A stretch of 64,000 bases of DNA from the NCBI GenBank assembly GCA_029433475.1, contig JAQTIE010000003.1, positions 32,393 through 96,392 of the forward strand, read 5' to 3'. Positions 29,044 to 42,995 of the stretch are shown here, in pieces. Source of the stretch: Neisseriaceae bacterium ESL0693. Lineage in GTDB: Bacteria; Pseudomonadota; Gammaproteobacteria; Burkholderiales; Neisseriaceae. The position numbers and the translations under genes were made by a program. Within the stretch, counting starts at the first letter, position 1. The number at the start of each line of letters is the position of its first letter. Below the pieces are notes generated by a model. The model saw only the letters and a list, made by a program, of their open reading frames with translations, was not told where the DNA came from and searched no databases.

Positions 29044-32000
29044 ATGTCCTACTCCTTTACTGAAAAAAAACGCATCCGCAAGAGTTTTGCCAAGCGCGCT
29101 AATGTGTTGGAAGTGCCGTTTCTGTTGGCGACGCAGTTGGATTCTTATGCGCAGTTTTTGCAGATGGAAAAACCTTTTGACCAGCGTGCTGATGCTGGTT
29201 TACAGGCAGCTTTCCAATCTATTTTTCCGATTGTAAGCCATAATGGCTATGCTCGTTTGGAGTTTTCCCATTATGTTTTGGGTGAACCTCTGTTTGACAT
29301 TGCTGAATGTCAGTTACGCGGTATTACCTATGCGGCGCCATTGCGTGCGCGTATCCGCCTGGTGATTCTGGATAAGGAATCATCTAAGCCGAATGTGGTT
29401 AAAGAGGTGCGTGAAAACGAAGTATACATGGGCGAAATCCCATTAATGACACCCAGTGGTTCTTTTATAATCAATGGTACTGAGCGTGTTATTGTGTCGC
29501 AGTTGCATCGTTCACCTGGTGTCTTTTTCGAGCATGACCGTGGTAAATCACATTCATCAGGTAAATTACTGTTTTCAGCACGTATTATTCCTTATCGTGG
29601 TTCATGGCTGGATTTTGAGTTTGACCCGAAAGACTTGCTGTATTTCCGTATTGACCGTCGCCGTAAGATGCCGGTAACCATTCTGTTGAAAGCATTAGGT
29701 TATACCCCAGAACAGATTCTGGATATGTTTTATGATACCGAGCGGTTTTACTTAAGTGCTGACGGTATTCAGACTGACCTGATTGCCTCCCGTATCAAAG
29801 GAGAAACTGCCAAATTTGATCTGGTTGATCAGAATGGTAAGGTTTTAGTGCAAAAAGGCAAACGCATTAATGCTAAAAATATCCGTGATATTGTTGCTGC
29901 CGATATTAAACGCTTGGAAGTCGATCCGGAAAATCTGATTGGTAAGGTGCTGGCTGCTGATGTGATCGTACCCGATACCGGCGAAGTATTAGCCAAAACC
30001 AATGATGAAATTACTGAAGAATTATTGGCACAATTCGATATTCAGGGTATTAAAGAAATCACCACACTGTACATCAATGATTTAGATCAGGGTGGTTATA
30101 TTTCCAATACCTTGCGGACGGATGAAGTAGAAGGTCAGCAGGCAGCACGCGTGGCGATTTATCGCATGATGCGCCCGGGTGAACCACCCACGGAAGATGC
30201 TGTTGAAGCTTTATTTCATCGCTTGTTCTTCAGTGAAGACAGTTATGATCTGTCACGTGTAGGCCGGATGAAATTCAATACCCGTACCTATGAGCAGAAA
30301 TTATCGGAAACACAGCAGAATTCCTGGTATGGCCGCTTAATGACCCAGACCTTTGCCAATGCCAGCAAAGAAGGTGAGCATGTACTGACTTTACCGGATA
30401 TCGTATCCGTGATTGCTACTTTGGTGGAATTGCGTAATGGCCATGGCGAAGTGGATGATATCGATCACCTGGGTAACCGTCGTGTGCGTTCTGTGGGCGA
30501 ACTGGCTGAAAATCAGTTTCGCAGTGGTTTATCGCGTGTTGAGCGTGCGGTGAAAGAGCGTCTGAATCAGGCTGAATCAGAAAACCTGATGCCGCATGAC
30601 CTGATCAATGCCAAGCCAGTATCTGCGGCCATTAAAGAATTTTTCGGTTCCAGCCAGTTATCACAGTTTATGGATCAGACTAATCCTTTGTCTGAAATAA
30701 CCCATAAACGCCGTGTCTCTGCCTTGGGTCCGGGTGGTCTGACGCGTGAACGTGCCGGCTTTGAAGTGCGTGACGTGCACCCAACCCATTATGGCCGTGT
30801 CTGCCCGATTGAAACGCCAGAAGGCCCGAACATTGGCCTGATCAATTCGCTGGCGGTGTATGCACGTACCAATGAATATGGTTTTCTGGAAACCCCGTAC
30901 CGCCGTGTTGTTGACGGTAAAGTCACCAATGAGATTGATTATCTGTCTGCGATTGAAGAAGGACGTTTTGTCATTGCGCAGGCTAATGCCAATCTGGATG
31001 CCGAAGGCCGCATCATTGGCGATTTGGTGACTTGTCGTGAAAAAGGCGAAACCATTGTGGCTACGCCTGATCGTGTCCAGTACATGGACGTAGCGACTGG
31101 TCAGGTGGTGTCTGTGGCTGCCTCATTGATTCCGTTTCTGGAACACGATGACGCCAACCGTGCTTTGATGGGTGCCAACATGCAACGTCAGGCAGTGCCT
31201 TGTTTGCGCGCTGAAAAACCATTGGTGGGTACAGGTATCGAGCGTTCGGTAGCGATTGATAGTGCTACAGCGATTGCTGCCCGCCGTGGCGGGGTGGTGG
31301 AGTATGTGGACGCCAATCGTGTGGTGGTTCGGGTTAATGATGATGAAGCTTTGGCCGGTGAAGTAGGTGTGGATATCTACAATCTGATGAAGTTTACCCG
31401 TTCTAATCAGTCGACCAACATCAATCAGCGACCAGCGGTACAAAAAGGTGATGTGATTCAGCGTGGTGATGTGATTGCCGATGGTGCGTCTACGGATCTG
31501 GGTGAACTGGCGCTGGGTCAGAACATGACCATTGCCTTTATGCCGTGGAATGGTTACAACTATGAAGATTCGATTCTGATTTCAGAGCGTGTGGTGGCCG
31601 GTGATCGCTATACCTCCATTCATATTGAAGAATTGAATGTGGTGTCACGTGATACCAAGCTGGGTGCCGAAGAAATTACCCGCGATATTCCGAATTTATC
31701 TGAACGCATGCAAAACCGTCTGGATGAATCAGGCATTGTCTATATCGGCGCGGAAGTAGAAGCCGGTGATGTGCTGGTAGGTAAAGTGACGCCTAAAGGC
31801 GAAACTCAGCTGACACCTGAAGAAAAACTGTTGCGTGCCATTTTTGGTGAAAAAGCCAGTGATGTTAAAGATACATCATTGCGCATGCCTACCGGCATGA
31901 GCGGTACCGTGATCGATGTACAAGTATTTACCCGCGAAGGCATTGAGCGCGACCAGCGTGCTAAAGCGATTATTGATGCCGAATTGAAACGCTATCGTCA

Positions 32001-33225
32001 GAATCTGACCGATCAATTGCGCATTTTCAATGATGATGCATTTGACCGTATTGAGCGCTTGGTAATTGGTCAGAAAGTCAATGGTGGCCCATTGAAACTG
32101 GCTAAGGGTGCAGAAGTTACGCATGAATATCTGGCTTCCTTGCCCAGTAAGCATGATTGGTTTGATATTCGTATCAGTGATGAAGGTATTGCTAAACAGG
32201 TTGAATTAATTAAGGAAAGCCTGAAAGCCAAGCATGAAGAAGCAGATGCATTGTATGAAATCAAGAAGAAAAAACTGACTCAGGGTGATGAATTACAGCC
32301 TGGGGTGCAGAAAATGGTTAAGGTCTTCATTGCGATTAAACGCCGCCTGAAAGCAGGTGACAAAATGGCCGGCCGACATGGTAATAAAGGGGTGGTATCG
32401 CGCATTCTTCCCGTGGAAGACATGCCTTATATGGCTGATGGCCGTGCGGTAGACATCGTTTTGAACCCGCTGGGGGTACCAAGTCGTATGAATATCGGTC
32501 AGATTCTGGAAGTGCATTTGGGCTGGGCTGCCAAAGGCATTGGCGAACGGATTGATCGTATGCTGGCGGAAAAACGTGCTGTAGAAGACATTCGTACTTT
32601 CCTTGATAAAGTATATAACAGCAGTGGTAAGAAAGAAGATCTGTCACAATTCAGTGATGAGGAAATTCTGAATCTGGCTGAACACTTGCGTAAAGGCATG
32701 ACCATGGCTACGCCGGTTTTTGATGGCGCGGAAGAAAGCGAAATCAAAAACATGCTGTCACTGGCTTATCCGGAAGATGATCCGGAAATACAGAAACTGG
32801 GCTTTAATGACACACGTACCCAGATGACTTTATATGATGGCCGTACTGGCGAAGCTTTTGACCGCAAAGTAACCGTTGGTGTCATGCATTATCTGAAACT
32901 GCACCATCTGGTTGATGAAAAAATGCATGCCCGTTCAACCGGACCGTACAGTCTGGTCACTCAGCAGCCATTGGGCGGTAAAGCGCAGTTTGGTGGTCAG
33001 CGTTTCGGTGAAATGGAAGTGTGGGCACTGGAAGCTTATGGTGCCGCCTATACCTTGCAGGAAATGCTGACGGTGAAATCAGATGACGTGACTGGCCGTA
33101 CCAAAATGTATGAAAACATTGTTAAGGGCGAATACAAAGTGGATGCCGGAATGCCGGAATCTTTCAATGTATTGTTGAAAGAGATTCGCTCTTTGGGCTT
33201 AGATATGGATTTGGAACGTTACTAA
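29044..33225 (+). CDS. rpoB: DNA-directed RNA polymerase subunit beta
   Basis: The 1393-residue beta subunit starts [22 protein letters not shown] lies 7-10 bases upstream, and the in-frame 16-codon extension is not conserved. The rifampicin-binding region has [20 protein letters not shown] and the [11 protein letters not shown] segment. [20 protein letters not shown] and the C-terminal [23 protein letters not shown] are intact. In the rifampicin region the usual Ser, Asp, His and Ser positions look wild type. It is followed 58 bases later by rpoC, with a near-perfect palindrome in between. Confidence 0.98.
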   Translation: MSYSFTEKKRIRKSFAKRANVLEVPFLLATQLDSYAQFLQMEKPFDQRADAGLQAAFQSIFPIVSHNGYARLEFSHYVLGEPLFDIAECQLRGITYAAPLRARIRLVILDKESSKPNVVKEVRENEVYMGEIPLMTPSGSFIINGTERVIVSQLHRSPGVFFEHDRGKSHSSGKLLFSARIIPYRGSWLDFEFDPKDLLYFRIDRRRKMPVTILLKALGYTPEQILDMFYDTERFYLSADGIQTDLIASRIKGETAKFDLVDQNGKVLVQKGKRINAKNIRDIVAADIKRLEVDPENLIGKVLAADVIVPDTGEVLAKTNDEITEELLAQFDIQGIKEITTLYINDLDQGGYISNTLRTDEVEGQQAARVAIYRMMRPGEPPTEDAVEALFHRLFFSEDSYDLSRVGRMKFNTRTYEQKLSETQQNSWYGRLMTQTFANASKEGEHVLTLPDIVSVIATLVELRNGHGEVDDIDHLGNRRVRSVGELAENQFRSGLSRVERAVKERLNQAESENLMPHDLINAKPVSAAIKEFFGSSQLSQFMDQTNPLSEITHKRRVSALGPGGLTRERAGFEVRDVHPTHYGRVCPIETPEGPNIGLINSLAVYARTNEYGFLETPYRRVVDGKVTNEIDYLSAIEEGRFVIAQANANLDAEGRIIGDLVTCREKGETIVATPDRVQYMDVATGQVVSVAASLIPFLEHDDANRALMGANMQRQAVPCLRAEKPLVGTGIERSVAIDSATAIAARRGGVVEYVDANRVVVRVNDDEALAGEVGVDIYNLMKFTRSNQSTNINQRPAVQKGDVIQRGDVIADGASTDLGELALGQNMTIAFMPWNGYNYEDSILISERVVAGDRYTSIHIEELNVVSRDTKLGAEEITRDIPNLSERMQNRLDESGIVYIGAEVEAGDVLVGKVTPKGETQLTPEEKLLRAIFGEKASDVKDTSLRMPTGMSGTVIDVQVFTREGIERDQRAKAIIDAELKRYRQNLTDQLRIFNDDAFDRIERLVIGQKVNGGPLKLAKGAEVTHEYLASLPSKHDWFDIRISDEGIAKQVELIKESLKAKHEEADALYEIKKKKLTQGDELQPGVQKMVKVFIAIKRRLKAGDKMAGRHGNKGVVSRILPVEDMPYMADGRAVDIVLNPLGVPSRMNIGQILEVHLGWAAKGIGERIDRMLAEKRAVEDIRTFLDKVYNSSGKKEDLSQFSDEEILNLAEHLRKGMTMATPVFDGAEESEIKNMLSLAYPEDDPEIQKLGFNDTRTQMTLYDGRTGEAFDRKVTVGVMHYLKLHHLVDEKMHARSTGPYSLVTQQPLGGKAQFGGQRFGEMEVWALEAYGAAYTLQEMLTVKSDDVTGRTKMYENIVKGEYKVDAGMPESFNVLLKEIRSLGLDMDLERY

Positions 33226-33237
33226 ACCGACATCAGC

Positions 33238-33264
33238 TACTTGCCGGTCATTGACCGGCAAGTA
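33238..33264 (+). repeat. 27-bp near-perfect palindrome in the rpoB-rpoC spacer
   Basis: Thirteen-base arms (TACTTGCCGGTCA and its complement) flank a single central base. The RNA would form a very stable hairpin 12 bases after the rpoB stop and about 20 bases before the rpoC start. No T-run follows, so it is not a classic terminator; an RNase III site or mRNA stabiliser is possible. Confidence 0.75.
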
Positions 33265-33283
33265 CGTCGTCTCAGGAGCAAAC

Positions 33284-37468
<4,185 letters not shown>

Positions 37469-37492
37469 TCATTGCTGAAAGTATTGTCTTAG

Positions 37493-37523
37493 CCGCCAGA
37501 ATAAGTTCTGGCGGTTTTATTTT
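37493..37523 (+). terminator. Rho-independent terminator of the rpoBC operon
   Basis: CCGCCAGAA (37493-37501) and TTCTGGCGG (37506-37514) flank a four-base loop, followed by TTTTATTTT. Confidence 0.92.
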
Positions 37524-37581
37524 GTATTTGCCTGGTTTTGACGGGCTGATGTGGCCTGATTAAAGCTTCTAATGTCCTGTC

Positions 37582-37611
37582 TTGACTGGAAATTTGCATT
37601 AATGATATAAT
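37582..37611 (+). promoter_or_regulatory. Promoter of the str operon (rpsL)
   Basis: TTGACT (37582-37587) and TATAAT (37606-37611) with an 18-base spacer, 60 bases before rpsL and after the rpoC terminator. Confidence 0.85.
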
Positions 37612-37670
37612 TCTGCCCTTGTGTCGGCATGGTGCCGGCATGTATTGACTCAACAGGAAAAAGAGAAAAT

Positions 37671-38042
37671 ATGCCTACTATCAACCAATTGGTACGTAAA
37701 GGACGTCAGGCTCCGGTTTACGTCAACAAAGTGCCAGCTTTAGAGGCTTGTCCTCAGAAACGTGGTGTATGTACCCGTGTATATACCACCACTCCGAAAA
37801 AACCTAACTCTGCTTTGCGTAAAGTATGTAAAGTGCGCCTGACCAATGGCTTTGAAGTGATTTCCTATATTGGTGGTGAGGGCCATAATCTGCAGGAACA
37901 CAGCGTGGTCTTGATTCGCGGTGGTCGTGTTAAGGATTTGCCTGGTGTGCGTTACCATACCGTGCGTGGCTCTCTGGATACGGCCGGTGTGAAAGACCGT
38001 AAACAGTCTCGCTCCAAATACGGCGCAAAGCGTCCTAAATAA
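37671..38042 (+). CDS. rpsL: 30S ribosomal protein S12
   Basis: The 123-residue decoding-centre protein starts [33 protein letters not shown] carries the streptomycin-determining lysine in its sensitive form, and [13 protein letters not shown] carries the second wild-type lysine region. An in-frame GTG 42 bases upstream is not used; a purine-rich AGGAAAAAGAG precedes the ATG. It is the first gene of the rpsL-rpsG-fusA-tuf-rpsJ series. Confidence 0.97.
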   Translation: MPTINQLVRKGRQAPVYVNKVPALEACPQKRGVCTRVYTTTPKKPNSALRKVCKVRLTNGFEVISYIGGEGHNLQEHSVVLIRGGRVKDLPGVRYHTVRGSLDTAGVKDRKQSRSKYGAKRPK

Positions 38043-38141
38043 TTAGGACATCACGGCAAGCACTGCATTGTCGAGTAAGTGAATATTTGTCTGAATATTC
38101 ATGGGTATTGAAACCCGGCTGAATAATTTAAGGAAATTGAA

Positions 38142-38612
38142 ATGCCAAGACGTAGAGAAGTCCCAAAACGTGAGATTCTGCCTGATCCGAAATTCGGCAG
38201 CATCGAATTGTCTAAATTCATGAATGTGCTGATGATTGACGGTAAAAAATCTGTAGCCGAACGCATCGTGTATGGTGCTTTGGAACAGATTGCCCAGAAA
38301 ACCGGCAAAGAAGCCATCGAAGTGTTTAATGAAGCCATTGCTAACGCCAAACCGATTGTTGAAGTGAAAAGTCGTCGCGTTGGTGGTGCCAACTATCAAG
38401 TTCCTGTTGAGGTTCGTCCTGCCCGCCGTCTGGCTCTGGCCATGCGCTGGGTACGTGATGCGGCTCGTAAACGCGGTGAAAAATCCATGGATTTGCGTCT
38501 GGCTGGTGAACTTATTGATGCGGCAGAAGGCCGCGGCGGAGCGTTGAAAAAACGTGAAGAAGTGCATCGTATGGCTGAAGCCAACAAAGCATTCTCTCAC
38601 TTCCGCTTCTAA
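38142..38612 (+). CDS. rpsG: 30S ribosomal protein S7
   Basis: The 156-residue head assembly protein starts [19 protein letters not shown]. It has [20 protein letters not shown] and ends [28 protein letters not shown] lies before the ATG. It is preceded by a 99-base spacer containing a small inverted repeat (38081-38100). In E. coli S7 represses this operon; no equivalent site is proven here. Confidence 0.97.
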   Translation: MPRRREVPKREILPDPKFGSIELSKFMNVLMIDGKKSVAERIVYGALEQIAQKTGKEAIEVFNEAIANAKPIVEVKSRRVGGANYQVPVEVRPARRLALAMRWVRDAARKRGEKSMDLRLAGELIDAAEGRGGALKKREEVHRMAEANKAFSHFRF

Positions 38613-38630
38613 TGCTAAAAGGCGATTATT

Positions 38631-40733
38631 GTGGCTCGTAAAACTCCTATTGAACAATACCGTAATATCGGTATTTCTGCACATATTGATGCCGGTAAAA
38701 CAACAACGTCAGAACGTATCTTGTTTTACACCGGTATGACCCACAAACTGGGTGAAGTACATGATGGCGCAGCCACCACAGACTGGATGGAACAAGAGCA
38801 GGAACGTGGTATTACCATTACTTCTGCTGCGGTAACCACCTTCTGGAAAGGTATGGCCGGCCAGTTTAAAGAACATCGTTTGAATATTATTGACACCCCG
38901 GGACACGTAGACTTTACGGTTGAAGTAGAGCGCTCCATGCGTGTACTTGATGGTGCCGTGATGGTTTACTGTGCTGTGGGCGGTGTACAGCCTCAGTCTG
39001 AAACTGTATGGCGTCAGGCCAATAAATATAAAGTACCCCGCGTGGCATTCATCAATAAGATGGATCGTCAGGGTGCCAATTTCTTCCGTGCCGTAGAACA
39101 GATGGGTACGCGTTTGCGTGCCAATCCGGTTCCTGTGGTTTTGCCCGTGGGCGCAGAAGATAAATTTGAAGGCGTGATTGACTTATTGAAAATGCAGGCC
39201 ATTGTGTGGGACGATGCCACTCAGGGTCTGAAATTTGAATATGCCGATATCCCTGCCGATATGGTTGAAACAGCCAACGAATGGCGTGAAAAAATGGTGG
39301 AAGCTGCGGCTGAAGCCAATGAAGAGCTGATGGAAAAATACCTCGGTGGTGAAGAGCTGACCGAAGAAGAAATCGTGTCTGCTTTACGTCAACGTACCCT
39401 GGCTTGTGAAATTCAACCGGTATTGTGTGGTTCTGCCTTCAAAAATAAAGGTGTACAGCGCTTATTGGATGCCGTGGTTGAATACTTGCCCAGTCCGATT
39501 GACATTCCGCCAGTGGGTGGTGAAACCCCTGAAGGCGAGAAAGACCATCGTAAAGCAGATGATGGCGAAAAATTCTCTGCTCTGGCATTCAAACTGATGA
39601 ACGACAAATATGTCGGTCAGCTGACGTTTATCCGCGTTTATTCAGGTGTGGTTAAATCCGGCGATACCGTGGTTAACTCAGTTAAAGGTACCCGTGAGCG
39701 TATTGGTCGTCTGGTACAGATGAAAGCCAATGACCGTGAAGAAATCGAAGAAGTACGCGCTGGTGATATCGCCGCTGTGATCGGTCTGAAAGATGTGACT
39801 ACCGGTGAAACACTATGTGATTCTGACGCTCAGATCATTCTGGAGCGTATGGAATTCCCTGAACCCGTTATCCATGTAGCCGTAGAGCCCAAAACCAAAG
39901 CTGACCAGGAAAAAATGGGTCTGGCTTTAAACCGTCTGGCTAAAGAAGATCCTTCATTCCGCGTGAAAACCGATGAAGAATCCGGTCAGACCATTATTTC
40001 CGGTATGGGTGAATTGCATCTGGAAATCATTGTTGACCGCATGAAACGTGAGTTTGGTGTGGAAGCCAATGTCGGTGCGCCGCAAGTGGCTTACCGTGAA
40101 ACCATTCGCAAATCTGTTGAATCTGAAGCCAAGTACGTGAAACAGTCTGGCGGTAAAGGTCAGTATGGTCACGTGGTGATCACACTGGAACCGCTGGAAC
40201 CCGGTGGTGTTAACTACGAATTCGTGGACGAGATCAAAGGTGGTGTGATTCCGCGTGAATTCATTCCGTCTGTAGACAAAGGTATCCGCGATACCATGTC
40301 TAATGGTATCTTGGCCGGCTATCCGGTGGTAGATATCCGTGCCCGTCTGACTTTCGGTTCTTACCATGATGTCGATTCTTCACAGATCGCATTTGAACTG
40401 GCCGGCTCTATGGCATTCAAAGATGGTATGCGCAAAGCCTCGCCGGTATTGCTGGAACCGATCATGGCCGTAGAAGTGGAAACACCGGAAGACTACATGG
40501 GCGATGTGATGGGTGACCTGAACCGTCGTCGCGGTATCGTATTGGGTATGGATGATGACGGTATCGGTGGTAAGAAAGTACGTGCTGAAGTGCCATTGGC
40601 AGAGATGTTCGGTTATTCAACTGATCTGCGTTCTGCTACTCAGGGACGTGCCACTTATTCCATGGAATTTAAAAAATATGCTGAAGCGCCAAATAATGTC
40701 GCTGAGCAAGTAATTGCTGCTCGTAAGGGCTAA
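38631..40733 (+). CDS. fusA: Elongation factor G
   Basis: The 700-residue translocase GTPase starts with GTG ([25 protein letters not shown]), with AAAGG upstream. GTP-binding motifs are [17 protein letters not shown] and NKMDRQGA. Domains II to V follow, including [20 protein letters not shown] and a complete C-terminus ([12 protein letters not shown]). Length is typical for the betaproteobacterial str-operon copy. An imperfect hairpin separates it from tuf. Confidence 0.97.
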   Translation: MARKTPIEQYRNIGISAHIDAGKTTTSERILFYTGMTHKLGEVHDGAATTDWMEQEQERGITITSAAVTTFWKGMAGQFKEHRLNIIDTPGHVDFTVEVERSMRVLDGAVMVYCAVGGVQPQSETVWRQANKYKVPRVAFINKMDRQGANFFRAVEQMGTRLRANPVPVVLPVGAEDKFEGVIDLLKMQAIVWDDATQGLKFEYADIPADMVETANEWREKMVEAAAEANEELMEKYLGGEELTEEEIVSALRQRTLACEIQPVLCGSAFKNKGVQRLLDAVVEYLPSPIDIPPVGGETPEGEKDHRKADDGEKFSALAFKLMNDKYVGQLTFIRVYSGVVKSGDTVVNSVKGTRERIGRLVQMKANDREEIEEVRAGDIAAVIGLKDVTTGETLCDSDAQIILERMEFPEPVIHVAVEPKTKADQEKMGLALNRLAKEDPSFRVKTDEESGQTIISGMGELHLEIIVDRMKREFGVEANVGAPQVAYRETIRKSVESEAKYVKQSGGKGQYGHVVITLEPLEPGGVNYEFVDEIKGGVIPREFIPSVDKGIRDTMSNGILAGYPVVDIRARLTFGSYHDVDSSQIAFELAGSMAFKDGMRKASPVLLEPIMAVEVETPEDYMGDVMGDLNRRRGIVLGMDDDGIGGKKVRAEVPLAEMFGYSTDLRSATQGRATYSMEFKKYAEAPNNVAEQVIAARKG

Positions 40734-40742
40734 TGCAGTCTG

Positions 40743-40773
40743 GCTTGTCTGAAAATAGGCTTTTCAGGCAAGC
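40743..40773 (+). terminator. Hairpin between fusA and the second tuf gene
   Basis: GCTTGTCTGAAAA (40743-40755) pairs with TTTTCAGGCAAGC (40761-40773) with one G-T pair and a five-base loop. No T-run follows, so it may be a processing or attenuation site. The arms carry GTCTGAA and GCCTGAA. Confidence 0.55.
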
Positions 40774-40814
40774 TATCGTTCTTTTATCGATCTTTATTCA
40801 AGGAAAATTAGCTC

Positions 40815-42005
40815 ATGGCTAAAGAGAAATTCGAGCGGAGTAAACCGCACGTAAACGTTGGCACCATTGGTCACGTTGACCATGGTAAAACCACATTAAC
40901 AGCTGCGATGTGCACGATTTTGTCAAAGAAATTCGGTGGTGCAGCCAAAGCTTACGATCAGATTGACAATGCTCCGGAAGAAAAAGCCCGCGGCATTACC
41001 ATTAATACCTCACACGTAGAATACGAAACAGCAGAACGTCATTACGCTCACGTAGATTGTCCGGGACACGCGGATTATGTGAAAAACATGATTACCGGTG
41101 CGGCACAGATGGATGGTGCGATTCTGGTGGTATCAGCAGCAGATGGTCCGATGCCACAGACGCGCGAGCACATTTTGCTGGCTCGTCAGGTAGGCGTACC
41201 TTACATCATCGTATACATGAACAAATGTGACATGGTTGATGATGAAGAGTTGCTGGAACTGGTTGAAATGGAAATTCGTGACTTGTTGTCAAGCTATGAA
41301 TTCCCGGGCGATGATGTACCTTTGATCAAAGGTTCAGCCTTGAAAGCACTGGAAGGCGATACATCAGCGATTGGTGAAGAGTCTATCATTGCGTTGGCTG
41401 ATGCATTGGATAGCTACATTCCGACACCGGAACGTGCCGTAGACAAACCGTTCCTGTTGCCGATTGAAGATGTATTCTCAATTTCAGGACGTGGTACAGT
41501 GGTTACAGGACGTGTAGAACGTGGTGTGATCAATGTAGGTGATGAAATTGAGATTGTTGGTCTGAAACCGACAACCAAAACCACCTGTACTGGTGTTGAA
41601 ATGTTCCGCAAATTGCTGGATCAGGGACAGGCGGGTGACAATGTAGGTGTATTGTTACGTGGTACCAAACGCGAAGAAGTGGAACGCGGGCAGGTATTGG
41701 CGAAACCGGGCAGCATTACGCCACACACCAAATTCAAAGCGGAAGTTTATGTATTGAGTAAAGAAGAAGGTGGACGTCATACGCCATTCTTTGCGAACTA
41801 CCGTCCGCAATTCTATTTCCGTACGACAGACGTTACAGGAGCGGTAAGTCTGGGTGAAGGAGTAGAGATGGTGATGCCTGGAGAGAATGTAACGATTGAA
41901 GTAGAACTGATTCATCCGATAGCGATGGAAGAGGGTTTACGATTTGCGATCCGAGAAGGTGGCCGTACGGTAGGTGCCGGTGTGGTTGCTAAAATTATTG
42001 CTTAA
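40815..42005 (+). CDS. tuf: Elongation factor Tu (copy 2)
   Basis: The 396-residue protein is identical to that of the copy at 24027. DNA identity appears complete from the ATG to near the end; the last codons read AAA ATT ATT here against AAG ATC ATC in the first copy. Flanking sequences are unrelated, so identity stops sharply at the gene ends, the mark of ongoing gene conversion. It has its own ribosome binding site (AAGGA) and is followed 17 bases later by rpsJ. It is the str-operon copy. Confidence 0.98.
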   Translation: MAKEKFERSKPHVNVGTIGHVDHGKTTLTAAMCTILSKKFGGAAKAYDQIDNAPEEKARGITINTSHVEYETAERHYAHVDCPGHADYVKNMITGAAQMDGAILVVSAADGPMPQTREHILLARQVGVPYIIVYMNKCDMVDDEELLELVEMEIRDLLSSYEFPGDDVPLIKGSALKALEGDTSAIGEESIIALADALDSYIPTPERAVDKPFLLPIEDVFSISGRGTVVTGRVERGVINVGDEIEIVGLKPTTKTTCTGVEMFRKLLDQGQAGDNVGVLLRGTKREEVERGQVLAKPGSITPHTKFKAEVYVLSKEEGGRHTPFFANYRPQFYFRTTDVTGAVSLGEGVEMVMPGENVTIEVELIHPIAMEEGLRFAIREGGRTVGAGVVAKIIA

Positions 42006-42022
42006 TTCAGGAGAATATTGAG

Positions 42023-42334
42023 ATGAAAAACCAGAAAATCCGTATTCGCCTAAAAGCTTACGATTACACTTTAATTGACCGTTCTGCTCAGGAAATCGTT
42101 GATACTGCCAAACGTACCGGTGCTGTGGTAAAAGGTCCTATCCCGTTACCCACCAAAATCGAACGTTTTGATATTCTGCGTTCTCCGCACGTGAATAAAA
42201 CTTCGCGTGAACAGTTGGAAATCCGTACTCATTTGCGTTTGATGGACATTATCGACTGGACCGATAAAACCACTGATGCATTAATGAAACTGGATTTACC
42301 TGCCGGTGTTGATGTGGAAATCAAAGTTCAGTAA
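42023..42334 (+). CDS. rpsJ: 30S ribosomal protein S10 (NusE)
   Basis: The 103-residue protein acts in the 30S head and, as NusE, in antitermination with NusG and Nus[25 protein letters not shown] and [22 protein letters not shown] (given in part) are characteristic, and the C-terminus is complete. CAGGAGAA precedes the ATG. In most proteobacteria rplC follows directly; here a strong terminator follows instead, so rpsJ is cut off from the rest of the S10 operon. Confidence 0.97.
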   Translation: MKNQKIRIRLKAYDYTLIDRSAQEIVDTAKRTGAVVKGPIPLPTKIERFDILRSPHVNKTSREQLEIRTHLRLMDIIDWTDKTTDALMKLDLPAGVDVEIKVQ

Positions 42335-42376
42335 TAAAGATAATGATTCAGTCTGACTGAATCTACTATTTTTCTA

Positions 42377-42415
42377 CCGCTAAAACGATTTTATTATCGT
42401 TTTAGCGGTTTTTAT
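42377..42415 (+). terminator. Strong Rho-independent terminator after rpsJ
   Basis: CCGCTAAAACGA (42377-42388) pairs perfectly with TCGTTTTAGCGG (42397-42408), followed by TTTTTATTT. It marks the end of the str-rpsJ unit. Confidence 0.93.
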
Positions 42416-42995
42416 TTGGTTTATGATTTACAGATCAAAACATCATGGACGTTGTGGCCAAACAGGATTGATCGGTTGAAGTCTGATGATTACAGAAACA
42501 GATTTTATGATACTTATCACACTCAATCGAGCCGGTTATCTGAAATAGATAAAGCCATACAACGATAATTTAATATAAATTATAATAATTTAATATATTA
42601 TTTTATTATTTAATAGGGAGAAGTTCATTTATGCATATGGATATTTATGCTAAAGTACTGTTGTAAATCTCAATTTTTATAAAAATAATTAATTAGTTTA
42701 ATAAAAGCACAATTATTTTAAATTTACGTTTGAAAATAGATTAAAAATAGCATTTAAATGCTAGGCAATAAATATTAATTCCTCTACTATCCGTTATTGT
42801 ATGTGCTTGGAATTATTTACTTAGATAAATTTCTGGTAATTAATTTTAAATAAAATCCTGTATTTATAATATATCAATTCATATAAATATGTATTGAAAA
42901 AATTTCATCTTTTGGTCAGTTTATTGACATGACGATGATATTGCTGATGTGCCGCTATCGGGGTGTTTGATTAATTTTTATTTAGTATGAGTGCT
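42416..42995. other. 580-bp AT-rich intergenic region before the autotransporter pair
   Basis: From about 42560 the composition becomes much more AT-rich than the flanking genes. A well-placed GGGAG (42615) precedes a possible 11-codon ORF (42631-42666, MHMDIYAKVLL). A 16-base perfect palindrome (TAGCATTT and its complement) lies at 42748-42763. TTGACA at 42924 has no matching -10 at 17 bases. No larger gene is visible. Confidence 0.6.

Noticed and set aside
42924..42950. TTGACA box as promoter of the first autotransporter
   Set aside because: No -10-like hexamer at 16-18 bases downstream, so the match is not convincing.
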